From NCBI RefSeq assembly GCF_051209875.1, contig NZ_JBNTQY010000001.1:2914001-2978000 (forward strand): a DNA stretch of 64,000 nucleotides, written 5' to 3'. Below, piece by piece: positions 8,682 through 17,619 of this stretch. Source of the DNA: Emticicia sp051209875. Lineage in GTDB: Bacteria; Bacteroidota; Bacteroidia; Cytophagales; Spirosomataceae. The notes under the pieces were generated by a model. The model made no database searches. It saw only the letters and a program-made list of their open reading frames with translations, and was not told where the DNA came from. The stretch's first letter is position 1. The number at the start of each line of letters is the position of its first letter. Position numbers and translations under genes: made by a program.

Positions 8682-11117
8682 ATGTATAAAACTTTACTCA
8701 TTTTCCTTATTCTACCTAAAATTCTGAATGCTCAAACCTTTTTGGCAAAAGGAAAAATCATTGATGAAAGTGATCAAAGCAAGCTCTCTTTTGTAAGTAT
8801 TCGTCTTAAAAATACCCTAAAGGGTACTCAAAGTGATATTGAAGGAAATTTTACGATAAAAGTAAAATCTTTGAAAGATACATTAACTTTTAGTTTTATG
8901 GGTTATGAAAGTAAGCAACTTTCAATCAATGAATTACTCCAACAAAATGAGGGATTAGTTTTTTTGAAACAAAAAAACAAAGATTTAAATGAAGTTGTGG
9001 TCAGACCAAGAGAAAATCCTGCGTGGGAAATTATCAGAAGAGTTTTAAAAAACAAAGACCAAAATGACCCTGAGAAATTAGACACTTATCAATATAATTC
9101 GTATTCAAAAATTGACATTTCTATTGATAGTTTAAAAATCGTGTTTAAAAAAGACACCAATAAGATTGGAAGGAGAAAATCTGCAACATATTATATTCAA
9201 GAAAATTATTCAAAAGTAATTTATAAAAAGCCAGCAAAGAAAAAAGAAACAATCATCGCTTCGATTGGAAATTGGCCAGTTACTTATACTTACATTGCCA
9301 ATACATTTCCTCTCGACATCAATCCATTTGGTTTTTATCATGAATTATTCAATTTTACACTTTTAAAAAGGTTTTATGTCAATCCTATTAATTCAAAAAC
9401 ATTCAAACAATACGATTTTGAACTAAAAGATACCCTTATTCACAAAGCAGATTCAACTTTTATTATTGCTTACAAACCTTATTATTCAAAAAACTTTGAA
9501 GGTTTAACAGGCATTTTACAAATCAATAGTGCATCTTATGCTTTAGAAAATATCAGTGCAAAACCAGCTGATACGCTTCAATTTACTACTTTTCAAATTA
9601 ACCAACAATATAGTAAAATAGCCAATCAATGGTTTCCTTCTAAATCTGAAATCACCATTTTAGGCAATTATGATAAAAATAAGATTAATAGTTTTGGTTC
9701 GTTGAAGATAACAAACGTTTATAAAGATATAATAATTAACCAAACCATTGAGAACAAGCTTTTTGACGAATCAAACCGTGAAATGCTGCCAAATGCTACT
9801 AAAATTTCTAATGTAGCATTTAAAAAGTACAGATTAGATAGTTTGAGTAATCAAGAAATCGAAGCCTATCAACTTTTCCATAGAAGCAAAAAAACAGAAG
9901 ATTTATTAAAAATAGATTCAATTGTTAATCCTTTTTTGATGGGTGCAATGGCTGGTGTACTTGAAATAGGAAAAGTTGATATATTGACTAACTTTTTGGT
10001 ACAACTAAACAACAGCTATGAGAAAATAAGAATTGGCATAGGTTTACAAAATAATCAAAGATTAAAACCGAAATTCAGAATGATGGGAGCTGTAGGTTAT
10101 GGCATTTTTGATCATAAACCTAAGTATCAGGGGATAATCAGTTGGCATATAACACCTGACAGATACAATAAATTGAGCATTTTTTATGAAAATGATTATA
10201 AAATTCCAGCAAATACCCGATTTTTACAGCCTAATTTTTATAATGAAGAACTAACTCCTATCCCCTATTCTATTAAAGATAGTATTCCTGTCAGAATTGA
10301 TAAATTTAGGAAATATGGTATTTCTCTTCACTTTAAACCCATTCCATATACTTGGTGGAGAATTTCCCTTGAAAATGAATTAAGAATTCCTCAGTATAAC
10401 TATCAATTTCAAGAATCTAAAACATTTCAAACCTCAGAAATTAAACTTGATATACGCTTTGCTTATAAAGAAATGCTGAATCGAATTGGAAGAATAGAAA
10501 ATGTAATCAACCGTTGGTATCCAATTATCAACTTACAATTTATTAGGGCTATTCCCAATTTCAATGGAAATTATAACTATTGGAAAACCAGTGCGGATAT
10601 GGAATATCAGATTCGTTTCAAGAAAATTGGTTTTACAACAATTAATCTAAATGGGGGCTACGCGATGGGAAAAATCCCCTATCCTTTTCTTTTTGGGGCA
10701 TTAGGTGGGCGTGGAACTTTAAGTTTAAGTGCTAATAATAATTCTGATTCTTTCAAAACTTTAGATTATGGTGCATATCTATCAGATAAATATGTTTCCT
10801 TGACAGTCAAACATAACTTTGGCAGAACATTAATTCGTCCACGCAACAAGTTTTTCCAGCCTTCCATTTCTATATTCAATAATCTTATTTATGGTGCTTT
10901 GAAAACTCCTGAAGCTCATCAATTTATTCAATTTTCGACCTTTAATAAGGGTTATTTTGAAGTAGGAATTGAAATAAAAGACCTTTTTAGAATTCCAATC
11001 AAAAAAATCTTTATTGGCAGCGGTCTTGGACTTGCCTATCATTATGGAGCAAGCTCGGCAATTAATATCAAAGAAAATTTCAGGTTATATTGGCTGGGGA
11101 TTTTACCAAGTTTTTAA
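8682..11117 (+). CDS. DUF5686 outer-membrane protein with carboxypeptidase-like regulatory domain
   Basis: An 811-residue secreted protein with a Sec signal peptide (MYKTLLIFLILPKILNAQ). The N-terminal beta-sandwich at about residues 20-105 (GKIIDESDQ, KGTQSDIEGNFTIKV, FSFMGYESKQLSI) is a carboxypeptidase-regulatory-like domain as found at the start of TonB-dependent receptors. The rest alternates aromatic and polar residues as in an outer-membrane beta-barrel and corresponds to DUF5686. There is no TonB plug domain, so it is not a SusC. Function is unknown; an outer-membrane assembly or transport role is inferred. It is divergent from the nagB-like gene across a 150-bp gap. Confidence 0.8.
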   Translation: MYKTLLIFLILPKILNAQTFLAKGKIIDESDQSKLSFVSIRLKNTLKGTQSDIEGNFTIKVKSLKDTLTFSFMGYESKQLSINELLQQNEGLVFLKQKNKDLNEVVVRPRENPAWEIIRRVLKNKDQNDPEKLDTYQYNSYSKIDISIDSLKIVFKKDTNKIGRRKSATYYIQENYSKVIYKKPAKKKETIIASIGNWPVTYTYIANTFPLDINPFGFYHELFNFTLLKRFYVNPINSKTFKQYDFELKDTLIHKADSTFIIAYKPYYSKNFEGLTGILQINSASYALENISAKPADTLQFTTFQINQQYSKIANQWFPSKSEITILGNYDKNKINSFGSLKITNVYKDIIINQTIENKLFDESNREMLPNATKISNVAFKKYRLDSLSNQEIEAYQLFHRSKKTEDLLKIDSIVNPFLMGAMAGVLEIGKVDILTNFLVQLNNSYEKIRIGIGLQNNQRLKPKFRMMGAVGYGIFDHKPKYQGIISWHITPDRYNKLSIFYENDYKIPANTRFLQPNFYNEELTPIPYSIKDSIPVRIDKFRKYGISLHFKPIPYTWWRISLENELRIPQYNYQFQESKTFQTSEIKLDIRFAYKEMLNRIGRIENVINRWYPIINLQFIRAIPNFNGNYNYWKTSADMEYQIRFKKIGFTTINLNGGYAMGKIPYPFLFGALGGRGTLSLSANNNSDSFKTLDYGAYLSDKYVSLTVKHNFGRTLIRPRNKFFQPSISIFNNLIYGALKTPEAHQFIQFSTFNKGYFEVGIEIKDLFRIPIKKIFIGSGLGLAYHYGASSAINIKENFRLYWLGILPSF

Positions 11118-11301
11118 TTTATAGAAAATGCCGACACTCCAAGATAAATGTGATTTATTTGCAAAATGCGAAATAACAAGTAAATTTAAATTTAGTAAGC
11201 TACACAGCTACATTTTAAATTCAAAAACACCACTTAACTTTCTAATCATCCGAGAGTTTGCTCTCAAAATATTTATTTAAAGACATCATAACCTATTTTT
11301 A

Positions 11302-11424
11302 ATGAAAAATATTTGCTCATTACTACTCTTACTAATTATAACTTTTGAATTACAAGCTCAAGTTCCTAAAACAGAAGATTCGTTAGCGATTTTACTCAAA
11401 ACCAAGCCAAAAGACACGTTTTAA
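11302..11424 (+). pseudogene. Decayed N-terminal fragment of a sensor-kinase gene
   Basis: A 40-codon open frame encodes a signal peptide (MKNICSLLLLLIITFELQAQ) and then SLAILLKTKPKDT, which aligns with SLVILLKKIPHDT at the same position of the intact kinase beginning at 11516. After the TAA the frame continues for about 13 codons (VWALRPYILKLIY) before another stop. The best reading is the degraded 5' end of a paralogous TPR histidine kinase. A genuine small secreted peptide is possible but less likely. The rest of the 11118-11515 gap shows no other gene; a small hairpin (GAGAG / CTCTC) lies near 11251-11265. Confidence 0.5.
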
Positions 11425-11515
11425 GTATGGGCATTACGTCCTTATATTCTAAAATTGATTTATTGATAAGGAAATTATAAAAAAAGCTAATTACCCTTTG
11501 AAAAAACATTTATAG

Positions 11516-13393
11516 ATGAAAAACACCAATAAAAATATCTTTTCTTTTATCTTACTTCTATCTTTTTCTAATATTTGTTTTGGGAATAGTCAATCTAATT
11601 CTTTGGTTATATTACTAAAAAAAATCCCCCATGATACAAATTATGTTAGAACAGCAGAACGTTATGTATGGCATTTAATCAACCCTCTGGATGATGTAAA
11701 AAAAGCTGATTCTATTATAAAAGCAACTGAAAAGCTTGCACTTAAAATAAAGGATTACGAAGGCTATGCACGATTACATTGGTATGCTGGATTAATGAGA
11801 TTTCGAGAAATTAAAATGAATGAGTCTTTAAAATACTATAAAGAAGTCGAAGAAATAATATATAAATATAATCTTTCTAATCATTTATTGCAAAAAGTTT
11901 ATGCTGGTTATGGTTCATGCTATTATCATAACAATGAATTTGAAAAAGCACTGAAATTTTATTTCAAAGCAATTGAATTGACTGAAAAATACAAGTTAAG
12001 AGAATTTATTACACAAGCTTATATAGGTGTCTATGAAATTCTTCAATTATCAGACGTGGCAAAAGCAATTTCTTACACAAAAAAAATTCAAGAGGCAACC
12101 TATATAGATACAGACTACTCAATGCGGTTTTTAGGTGAACATGCACTTTTCAACTATGGTATTATTAAAAAAGACTTTGTTTATGCACGTGAACATTTAA
12201 AAAAATCAGAAAACTTTGCCATCAAATATTGTCGAAAATCAATGATTATTAATTGCTGGGTCGGTTATGGGCATCTTTATGCCTATTTAAACAAACTTGA
12301 CGAGGGGTTTATTTATCTTTATAAAGCAAAAAAGTTGGCTGAAGAATTGAATATTGACGTCAGAAAAGCCCAAGTTTACGGCGGACTAGGTGATTATTTT
12401 TTGCTACAAAATAAATATAAAGAATCAGAAATGTATTTCTTAAAAATGCTTGAATTAAGCAAAAAAGACAATTTTGGTTTAGGGCAAAAGGAAGTTTATG
12501 AAGTACTCAGTAAAATTGGCGTAAAAACCAAAAATTTTCGTAAAGCTTATAAATACCAAAGTCTCGCACATACAATCAATGACTCTTTGTTCTCGGCAAA
12601 CCTGGCTTCCAAGATAAATAAACTCGAAAAAGAAAAACAAGATGCAAATATAAAAGTACTTGAATTATCAAACAAAAATTCAGTTTTTCAGCGAAACATC
12701 ATCCTTTTTGTAGGAATTTTGAGTCTATTATTCTCAATTTCAATAATTTTTCTTATCATAAATCGAAACAAATTAAAACGATTTAAAGCAGAACAATTGC
12801 TCAGAAACCGTATTGCAGCAGATTTGCATGATGAAATTGGGAGTACACTCAGCAGTATCTCTATTTTATCAGAATTGGTTGCCTACCAGCAAAAAAAGGG
12901 CGATTTTAAACCAGAAATAATGCAACAAGTGAGTAATGATTCGAGAGAAGTAATAGATAAAATGGATGATATTATTTGGACAATTAATCCCGAAAACGAT
13001 GCTTTTTATAACCTTGAAACTCGTTTAAAATCTTTTGCAATACCATTATTTGAGTCAAAAGATATTGAATTCAAATTTGATTTTTCACCAGAACTTGAGT
13101 TTCTTAAAATTGACATGGGGAAACGACGTGATATTTATTTAATTTTGAAAGAAGCAGTCAATAATTTAATTAAATATAGTCAATGTAAAAATGCAATTAT
13201 CAAAGGATCTATTCTAAATCATAAATTGATACTAAGTGTGATTGATGATGGAATTGGCTTTAAAAATAATGTTGAATCATTAAGAAATGGACTAAAAAAC
13301 ATGAATAATAGGGCTAAAAAAATTGGCGGAAATTTATTTATTGACAGCAATATTGGAAAAGGAACTATTATAAAATTAGAAATTGGTCTGTAA
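11516..13393 (+). CDS. TPR-containing sensor histidine kinase
   Basis: A 625-residue membrane kinase. It has a signal peptide or N-terminal anchor (about residues 1-24), an extracytoplasmic region of TPR-like helical repeats (about 60-350), a coiled segment, one transmembrane helix (about 394-417), and a cytoplasmic kinase core. The phosphoacceptor is His438 in AADLHDEIGSTLSSI, a HisKA_3-type (NarX/DesK-like) motif. The ATPase domain has an N-box (EAVNNLIKYS), a G1 box (DDGIGF) and a G2-like segment (GLKNMNNRAKKIGG, then GKGT). It is followed 95 bp later by a NarL-type response regulator, its presumed partner. The signal is unknown. Confidence 0.92.
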   Translation: MKNTNKNIFSFILLLSFSNICFGNSQSNSLVILLKKIPHDTNYVRTAERYVWHLINPLDDVKKADSIIKATEKLALKIKDYEGYARLHWYAGLMRFREIKMNESLKYYKEVEEIIYKYNLSNHLLQKVYAGYGSCYYHNNEFEKALKFYFKAIELTEKYKLREFITQAYIGVYEILQLSDVAKAISYTKKIQEATYIDTDYSMRFLGEHALFNYGIIKKDFVYAREHLKKSENFAIKYCRKSMIINCWVGYGHLYAYLNKLDEGFIYLYKAKKLAEELNIDVRKAQVYGGLGDYFLLQNKYKESEMYFLKMLELSKKDNFGLGQKEVYEVLSKIGVKTKNFRKAYKYQSLAHTINDSLFSANLASKINKLEKEKQDANIKVLELSNKNSVFQRNIILFVGILSLLFSISIIFLIINRNKLKRFKAEQLLRNRIAADLHDEIGSTLSSISILSELVAYQQKKGDFKPEIMQQVSNDSREVIDKMDDIIWTINPENDAFYNLETRLKSFAIPLFESKDIEFKFDFSPELEFLKIDMGKRRDIYLILKEAVNNLIKYSQCKNAIIKGSILNHKLILSVIDDGIGFKNNVESLRNGLKNMNNRAKKIGGNLFIDSNIGKGTIIKLEIGL

Positions 13394-13425
13394 TATTTGA
13401 TAATCAAAGTGTCTTAAAATTATAG

Positions 13426-13449
13426 AAACCATATATTTATTCGATTGAT
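13426..13449 (+). repeat. 24-bp direct repeat, copy 1 (upstream of the response regulator)
   Basis: The sequence beginning AAACCATATATTTATTCGAT is identical over 24 bp to bases 14137-14160. This copy ends 39 bp before the response regulator ATG. Its placement suggests an operator or promoter-linked element, with the NarL-type regulator as the obvious candidate ligand. Confidence 0.8.
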
Positions 13450-13488
13450 ACTTAACTTAAAAAGTGTTCAATTTGTTATCTAATAATT

Positions 13489-14133
13489 ATGAGCGAAACA
13501 GTGATAAAAGTTGCACTTTACGAAGATAACGATACTTTACGAACAAGTCTAAGTCATTTACTTCAAAGTTCGGAGGAATTCAATTTTTTGGGTTCCTATC
13601 ATTCACCAGTTGATATTATCCAACATTGTAAACATACACTTCCTGATGTCATTTTAATGGATGTTGATATGCCAATAATGAATGGAATTGATGCAACTAA
13701 ACTTGTAAAAGAGCGATTTCCTCAAATAAATATACTAATATTAACAGTATTTGAAGACAAAGAGAAACTTTTTAGTGCCTTACAGGCAGGTGCATCTGGC
13801 TATCTTTTAAAAAAATCAAAAATAATTGAAATCATTGAGGCTATTCATGAAATTTATCATGGAGGCTCGCCAATGACACCTGCTATCGCACGTAAAGTTT
13901 TAGAGTATTTTTCGCTTCCAAAAATTATAAAAAACGAAGAAAATAACCTCTCAGAAAGAGAATTAGACATTTTGAAATGCCTTGTTGATGGCGATAGTTA
14001 CAAAATGATTGCATCTAATTGCTACATAAGTATGGGTACTGTTCGTAGCCATATCAATAATATTTACAAAAAACTACATGTAAATTCCAAATCTGAGGCA
14101 GTTGTAAAAGCTTTAAAGGATAAATTGGTTTAA
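13489..14133 (+). CDS. NarL/FixJ-family response regulator
   Basis: A 214-residue two-component regulator. The receiver domain (about residues 5-125) has the acidic pair Glu12/Asp13, phosphoacceptor Asp58 in LMDVDMP, and a conserved KK after SGYLL. The C-terminal LuxR-type helix-turn-helix (about 150-212) has LSERELDILKCLVDG and GTVRSHINNIYKKL. It lies just downstream of the TPR kinase and is its likely partner. Perfect 24-bp repeats flank the gene, one before its start and one 3 bp after its stop, suggesting control of itself and of the secreted-protein gene downstream. Target identity is inference. Confidence 0.95.
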   Translation: MSETVIKVALYEDNDTLRTSLSHLLQSSEEFNFLGSYHSPVDIIQHCKHTLPDVILMDVDMPIMNGIDATKLVKERFPQINILILTVFEDKEKLFSALQAGASGYLLKKSKIIEIIEAIHEIYHGGSPMTPAIARKVLEYFSLPKIIKNEENNLSERELDILKCLVDGDSYKMIASNCYISMGTVRSHINNIYKKLHVNSKSEAVVKALKDKLV

Positions 14134-14136
14134 TAA

Positions 14137-14160
14137 AAACCATATATTTATTCGATTGAT
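14137..14160 (+). repeat. 24-bp direct repeat, copy 2 (upstream of the secreted protein gene)
   Basis: Identical to bases 13426-13449. It starts 3 bp after the response regulator stop and ends 54 bp before the ATG at 14215. Confidence 0.8.
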
Positions 14161-14210
14161 GAGTATTGATTGAATATCGAAATTTGCGTGGTAATCAATC
14201 AACTCATCAT
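14157..14210 (+). promoter_or_regulatory. Imperfect inverted repeat before the secreted protein start
   Basis: Left arm TGATGAGTATTGATTGA (14157-14173) pairs with TCAATCAACTCATCA (14195-14209), with a 2-nt bulge. The loop contains AAATTTGCG. It ends five bases before the ATG at 14215, so in RNA it could pair close to the start codon; in DNA it could be a dyad operator. Confidence 0.45.
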
Positions 14211-14214
14211 ACCC

Positions 14215-15876
14215 ATGAAAAAGATATTTACATTTCTTTTAGTAACACTCATATTTTCGGCTTACGCTCAAAATACCTCAGAGACAACACTAACAGGTAC
14301 AACATTACCTATTTTAAAAGTTAAGGGTTTTGGGCCATCAAGTTCACCAAGTATTACTCAAAAAATGTCAATTTTAGGTTATACTGGAACGCAATCTACT
14401 ACGAATGAAACTGCAGGAATAATTGGATACTCAGATAACTCTACTATTGGCAATTATGGCCTTATTGGCTTAGCCAAAGGAGATAATGCTTCTAAAAATA
14501 TTGGCTTATATGCTTACGGTGGTGGTGCGATTTCAAGCACAAATATTGGTATCTTGGGGGAATCAGATGTATTCAGTAGTACAGGAACTGGGGTAAGAGG
14601 TAAAGTAAATTCAAACTCCAATGCTACCGACTTAATGTATGGAGGCTATTTTATTTCAACTCCTACGAATGGGATTAATGGCTCTGCCAAATCTTACGGA
14701 TTATATGCTACTTCACAAAGTGTGAATTCTGGAACAGTTGCAACAAGTACCGGTATTGAAGCAGAATCATTTGCATGGACTACCTTGAATTCATACGGAG
14801 TGAAGGGGACCTCTGCTGGGTTTGGTACTGGAGCTGAATATGGAGGATATTTTTTAGCAAACGGGATAAGTTCGGGTAATAAAACGGGAGTTTATGCAAC
14901 CACAACTGGAAATGCAATCGTTGCAACTCGAACAGGAGTTCGTGCTGTTGTAACAGGTGCCGCAACTACTTCAGCTTATGGAACTTATTCAGAATCAAAC
15001 AATTCAGATATTGGCAATTCGTATGGTGGTTATTTTGTGGGAAGTGGCACAGGTCTTGGTTCTAAATATGGTATTTATTCTACAGCAAGTGGTTCGGGAA
15101 CTCTATTAGCAGCGTATTTGGATGGAAAAGTTGGAATCGGGACAAGTTCCGTTTCAACTAATGAAATATTAGAAGTTAATGGTAGAATGAGGATAAGACG
15201 GGGTGCATTTGCATCAGGTATTTGGTTGAATAATAGTGTTAATGGCACAGACATAACTGATGGTGCTTTTGTTGGATTAAATAATGAAACTTCAGGAAGT
15301 GAAACTGTCGGATTTTGGCTAAATGGAGCATTCAGATTTTTTGTTGATAGAGCAGGAAATACCACTATTGGCCGAAATGCTATCATTGGGAATAATGCTA
15401 CTGTTACAGCTAATACAACAACAGCATCGTTAAATGTAAGTTCAACCGCAACAATTAATACTATAAATATTACCAACTCTTCGACTTTCAGCGGTAGCAC
15501 CACATTTAACAATACAATTTCGGCTAACGATGGTTCTTTTAGTTCAAATCTAAATATTGGAGGACAAGCCACAGTAAACACGCTTAGTGTTGGTGGTGGT
15601 GGAACCATTTTTAAAATAAAGAAAGCAAGTGTGACAAGTACACTCAATTCTTTTGCGGGGAATACATTTACCTCACAAAACTTTACCGTTGCTGGAGCAG
15701 CCGTTGGTGATGTAGTATTAGCAACTCCTCAAGTAAGTATTGGCAGTGATATAATGATTAGTGAAGTATATGTGTCCGCTGCTGATACAATTACAATAAA
15801 ATTTTATAAAACTACTGCAGGCTCTACGTTCCCGCAAAATAATTTTGTCTTCAATTTTGTAGTTTTTAAAATATAG
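14215..15876 (+). CDS. Secreted repetitive surface protein with tail-fibre-like module
   Basis: I do not recognise a named family. The 553-residue product has a Sec signal peptide (MKKIFTFLLVTLIFSAYAQN). Residues about 40-300 are Gly/Ser/Thr-rich degenerate repeats (GYSDNS, YGGYFIST, YGGYFLAN, YGGYFVGS). Next is KVGIGTSSVSTNEILEVNGR, the start of a block typical of tail-fibre or S74-type stalk proteins, without a visible endosialidase chaperone domain. A Thr/Asn-rich segment (TITNSSTFSG type) and a short beta-rich end follow. The block after KVGIGT is duplicated in the protein starting at 16234. The ATG at 14215 is chosen over an upstream in-frame ATG because the signal peptide begins there. 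A surface adhesin or stalk is inferred. Confidence 0.6.
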   Translation: MKKIFTFLLVTLIFSAYAQNTSETTLTGTTLPILKVKGFGPSSSPSITQKMSILGYTGTQSTTNETAGIIGYSDNSTIGNYGLIGLAKGDNASKNIGLYAYGGGAISSTNIGILGESDVFSSTGTGVRGKVNSNSNATDLMYGGYFISTPTNGINGSAKSYGLYATSQSVNSGTVATSTGIEAESFAWTTLNSYGVKGTSAGFGTGAEYGGYFLANGISSGNKTGVYATTTGNAIVATRTGVRAVVTGAATTSAYGTYSESNNSDIGNSYGGYFVGSGTGLGSKYGIYSTASGSGTLLAAYLDGKVGIGTSSVSTNEILEVNGRMRIRRGAFASGIWLNNSVNGTDITDGAFVGLNNETSGSETVGFWLNGAFRFFVDRAGNTTIGRNAIIGNNATVTANTTTASLNVSSTATINTINITNSSTFSGSTTFNNTISANDGSFSSNLNIGGQATVNTLSVGGGGTIFKIKKASVTSTLNSFAGNTFTSQNFTVAGAAVGDVVLATPQVSIGSDIMISEVYVSAADTITIKFYKTTAGSTFPQNNFVFNFVVFKI

Positions 15877-15878
15877 CC

Positions 15879-16199
15879 ATGAAAAATAAACCCAATCCTC
15901 AGCATTCCATTTTATTACAAAATGCTCACAACCAAGTAGTTAGGCTTGAAGGTGCAGAAAATTACACAAGATTTATCTTTGATGATGGTCGTACTCAACT
16001 AATGTCATATTCGCTTAAGATGTATAATAATTCACTTGAATTCCCATTCATAAGAGTAAGTAAATCTTGTATAGTAAACCTCCAATTTTATAAGAATTTT
16101 TGTTCAATAAATAAAAAAATACTACTCAGCGACGGTGCTGAAATTCAGGTTTCACGGCGAAGGTTAGGAGAAGTTTCAAAATTCATTGTGTTTACATAA
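15879..16199 (+). CDS. Stand-alone LytTR DNA-binding protein
   Basis: A 106-residue protein that is essentially one LytTR domain. Seen are VVRLEGAENYTRFIFDDGR, then FIRVSKSCIVNLQFYKNF and LSDGAEIQVSRRRLGEV, the recognizable LytTR beta-strands. There is no receiver or membrane domain, so it cannot be phosphorylated in the usual LytR way. Its ATG lies 2 bp after the stop of the secreted protein gene, implying translational coupling, and another secreted protein follows 34 bp later. It probably regulates this operon; that is inference from position. Confidence 0.85.
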   Translation: MKNKPNPQHSILLQNAHNQVVRLEGAENYTRFIFDDGRTQLMSYSLKMYNNSLEFPFIRVSKSCIVNLQFYKNFCSINKKILLSDGAEIQVSRRRLGEVSKFIVFT

Positions 16200-16233
16200 C
16201 TATTTGGTTATTAATATTTTAAACAAAATTTTT

Positions 16234-17391
16234 ATGAAAATTTTTATCTTTTTTATTACTTTTATTTCTACTTTGAATGTTACTCTTGGGCAATCAGTCA
16301 CTATTTCACCTAGTAAAATTGACACCAAACAAGATGAATTCAATAACAGTAGTATAACCTTAACAAGTCATTCCCAACCAAGTATTTTTGGAATTAGATA
16401 TGCAGGTAATCTGGCTTCTCCATCATCTATTCCTGCTTCAACTTCTTTACTTGCATTATTTAGTAGAGGATATAACGGCACAACAATCTCTGGAATTACA
16501 GGTTTTATAAATTTTTCTTCAACCGAAAACTTTACCCCTTCAAGTAATGGAACAGCAATGATTTTTGGGACTGCAATCAATGGAACGACAACCGCATTTG
16601 AGAGAATGAGAATAACTCAAGATGGCAAAATCGGCATTGGCACTACAACAGTTTCTGCCAATGAAATTATGGAAATAAATGGTAGAATAAGACTTCGGAG
16701 AGGTGCATTTGCATCAGGCTTTTGGCTCAATAATAGTGCAAATGGAACAGCTTTGACTGACGGAGCATTTATTGGCTTGAATAACGAAACTGCTGGCTCA
16801 GAAACTGCTGGCTTTTGGCTAAACGGAGCTTTTCGTTGGTATGTTGATAGAAATGGTGGGACAACACAAAATTCTGCAACTGTATCGAATTTAGCAGGAA
16901 CTGGCTTAAGAAATGTTTATGCCGATGCCAATGGCACTTTGACAACAACAGGAAATGCTGTAGCTTTTAGAGCAAAAAGGTCAAATACATTTGTATTTAC
17001 ATCAAATGGAGGAACAAATACAATTTATTTCGACAATGAAGAATATGATCCATCAAACGCATTCACGGCAACCACATCAAGTGGTATTTTTACTGCTCCA
17101 GAAACAGGCATTTATCATTTTGATATTTCTGTTGTAATTAACTGTACAGTAAACTCGCCAAGCACAGGTCAATATGTGAGATTAAGTATTCAAAATGCAA
17201 GTAATAATGAAATAGCATTTAAAGATTATTTTATTTTAAACAATGAGATTTTTTTCACAATTAATTTAAGTACTGACCTTCAGTTGAATTCAGGAATGCA
17301 AATCAGACCAGTCCTAATTAACCAAACTTCAGCATTAATTTCTCCAAGCAATGGCTCTTCAACGTACTTTAATGGCCATCTGATAAGATAA
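16234..17391 (+). CDS. Secreted protein with tail-fibre-like block and C1q-like C-terminal domain
   Basis: A 385-residue secreted protein with signal peptide MKIFIFFITFISTLNVTLGQ. The middle block (from KIGIGTTTVSANEIMEINGR, about residue 130, to VDRNGGTT) is closely similar in protein and DNA to one in the protein at 14215. The C-terminal 130 residues look like a C1q/TNF-like beta-sandwich: AFRAKRSNTF, FTAPETGIYHFDISVV, and a final STYFNGHLIR. C1q-like domains usually trimerize and bind ligands. The start is the ATG giving the signal peptide; the longer frame begins inside the LytTR gene. An oligomeric surface protein is inferred. Confidence 0.65.
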   Translation: MKIFIFFITFISTLNVTLGQSVTISPSKIDTKQDEFNNSSITLTSHSQPSIFGIRYAGNLASPSSIPASTSLLALFSRGYNGTTISGITGFINFSSTENFTPSSNGTAMIFGTAINGTTTAFERMRITQDGKIGIGTTTVSANEIMEINGRIRLRRGAFASGFWLNNSANGTALTDGAFIGLNNETAGSETAGFWLNGAFRWYVDRNGGTTQNSATVSNLAGTGLRNVYADANGTLTTTGNAVAFRAKRSNTFVFTSNGGTNTIYFDNEEYDPSNAFTATTSSGIFTAPETGIYHFDISVVINCTVNSPSTGQYVRLSIQNASNNEIAFKDYFILNNEIFFTINLSTDLQLNSGMQIRPVLINQTSALISPSNGSSTYFNGHLIR

Positions 17392-17421
17392 CAACAGCCG
17401 TTAAAATCACCTAAAGATTTA

Positions 17422-17446
17422 TAAAACCTTTTCGGGGCTTTTTTTT
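17422..17446 (+). terminator. Putative terminator after the surface-protein operon
   Basis: A short bulged stem (AAAACC / GG-C-TTTT, loop TTTTCG) is followed by a run of eight or more T residues about 40 bp after the stop at 17391. The T-tract is clear and the stem is weak. Confidence 0.4.
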
Positions 17447-17495
17447 CAATTCATGCTCAAAGTCATTCTTTCCTCCTAAATTTCTCCCTACTTTT

Positions 17496-17540
17496 ATTCT
17501 CAGATTTAAATGAAAAGCTTTTTCATTTAAATCTGAGAAT
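17496..17540. repeat. 45-bp near-perfect palindrome
   Basis: Two 21-bp perfectly complementary arms (left ATTCTCAGATTTAAATGAAAA) flank a 3-nt centre (GCT). It lies in the 228-bp gap between two same-strand genes. Explanations include a long bidirectional terminator, a repetitive palindromic element or an operator. No T-tract follows it on either strand. Confidence 0.75.
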
Positions 17541-17619
17541 TATGCTAATGATTTGTATGATTCTGTAACATTTCTAAATATAAATAATCTCATCTTTGAA
17601 ACATAAAAAATCCATACCC

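Noticed and set aside
14400..15120. Possible repeat array (CRISPR-like) in the YGGYF region
   Set aside because: The repeats are degenerate, in frame with the coding sequence and of variable spacing, as expected of protein repeats.
15075..15647. 190-residue open frame on the minus strand
   Set aside because: It is antisense to the secreted repetitive protein; its Val/Pro/Leu-rich composition mirrors Thr/Asn/Ser codons of the real gene, and it has no domain or leader.
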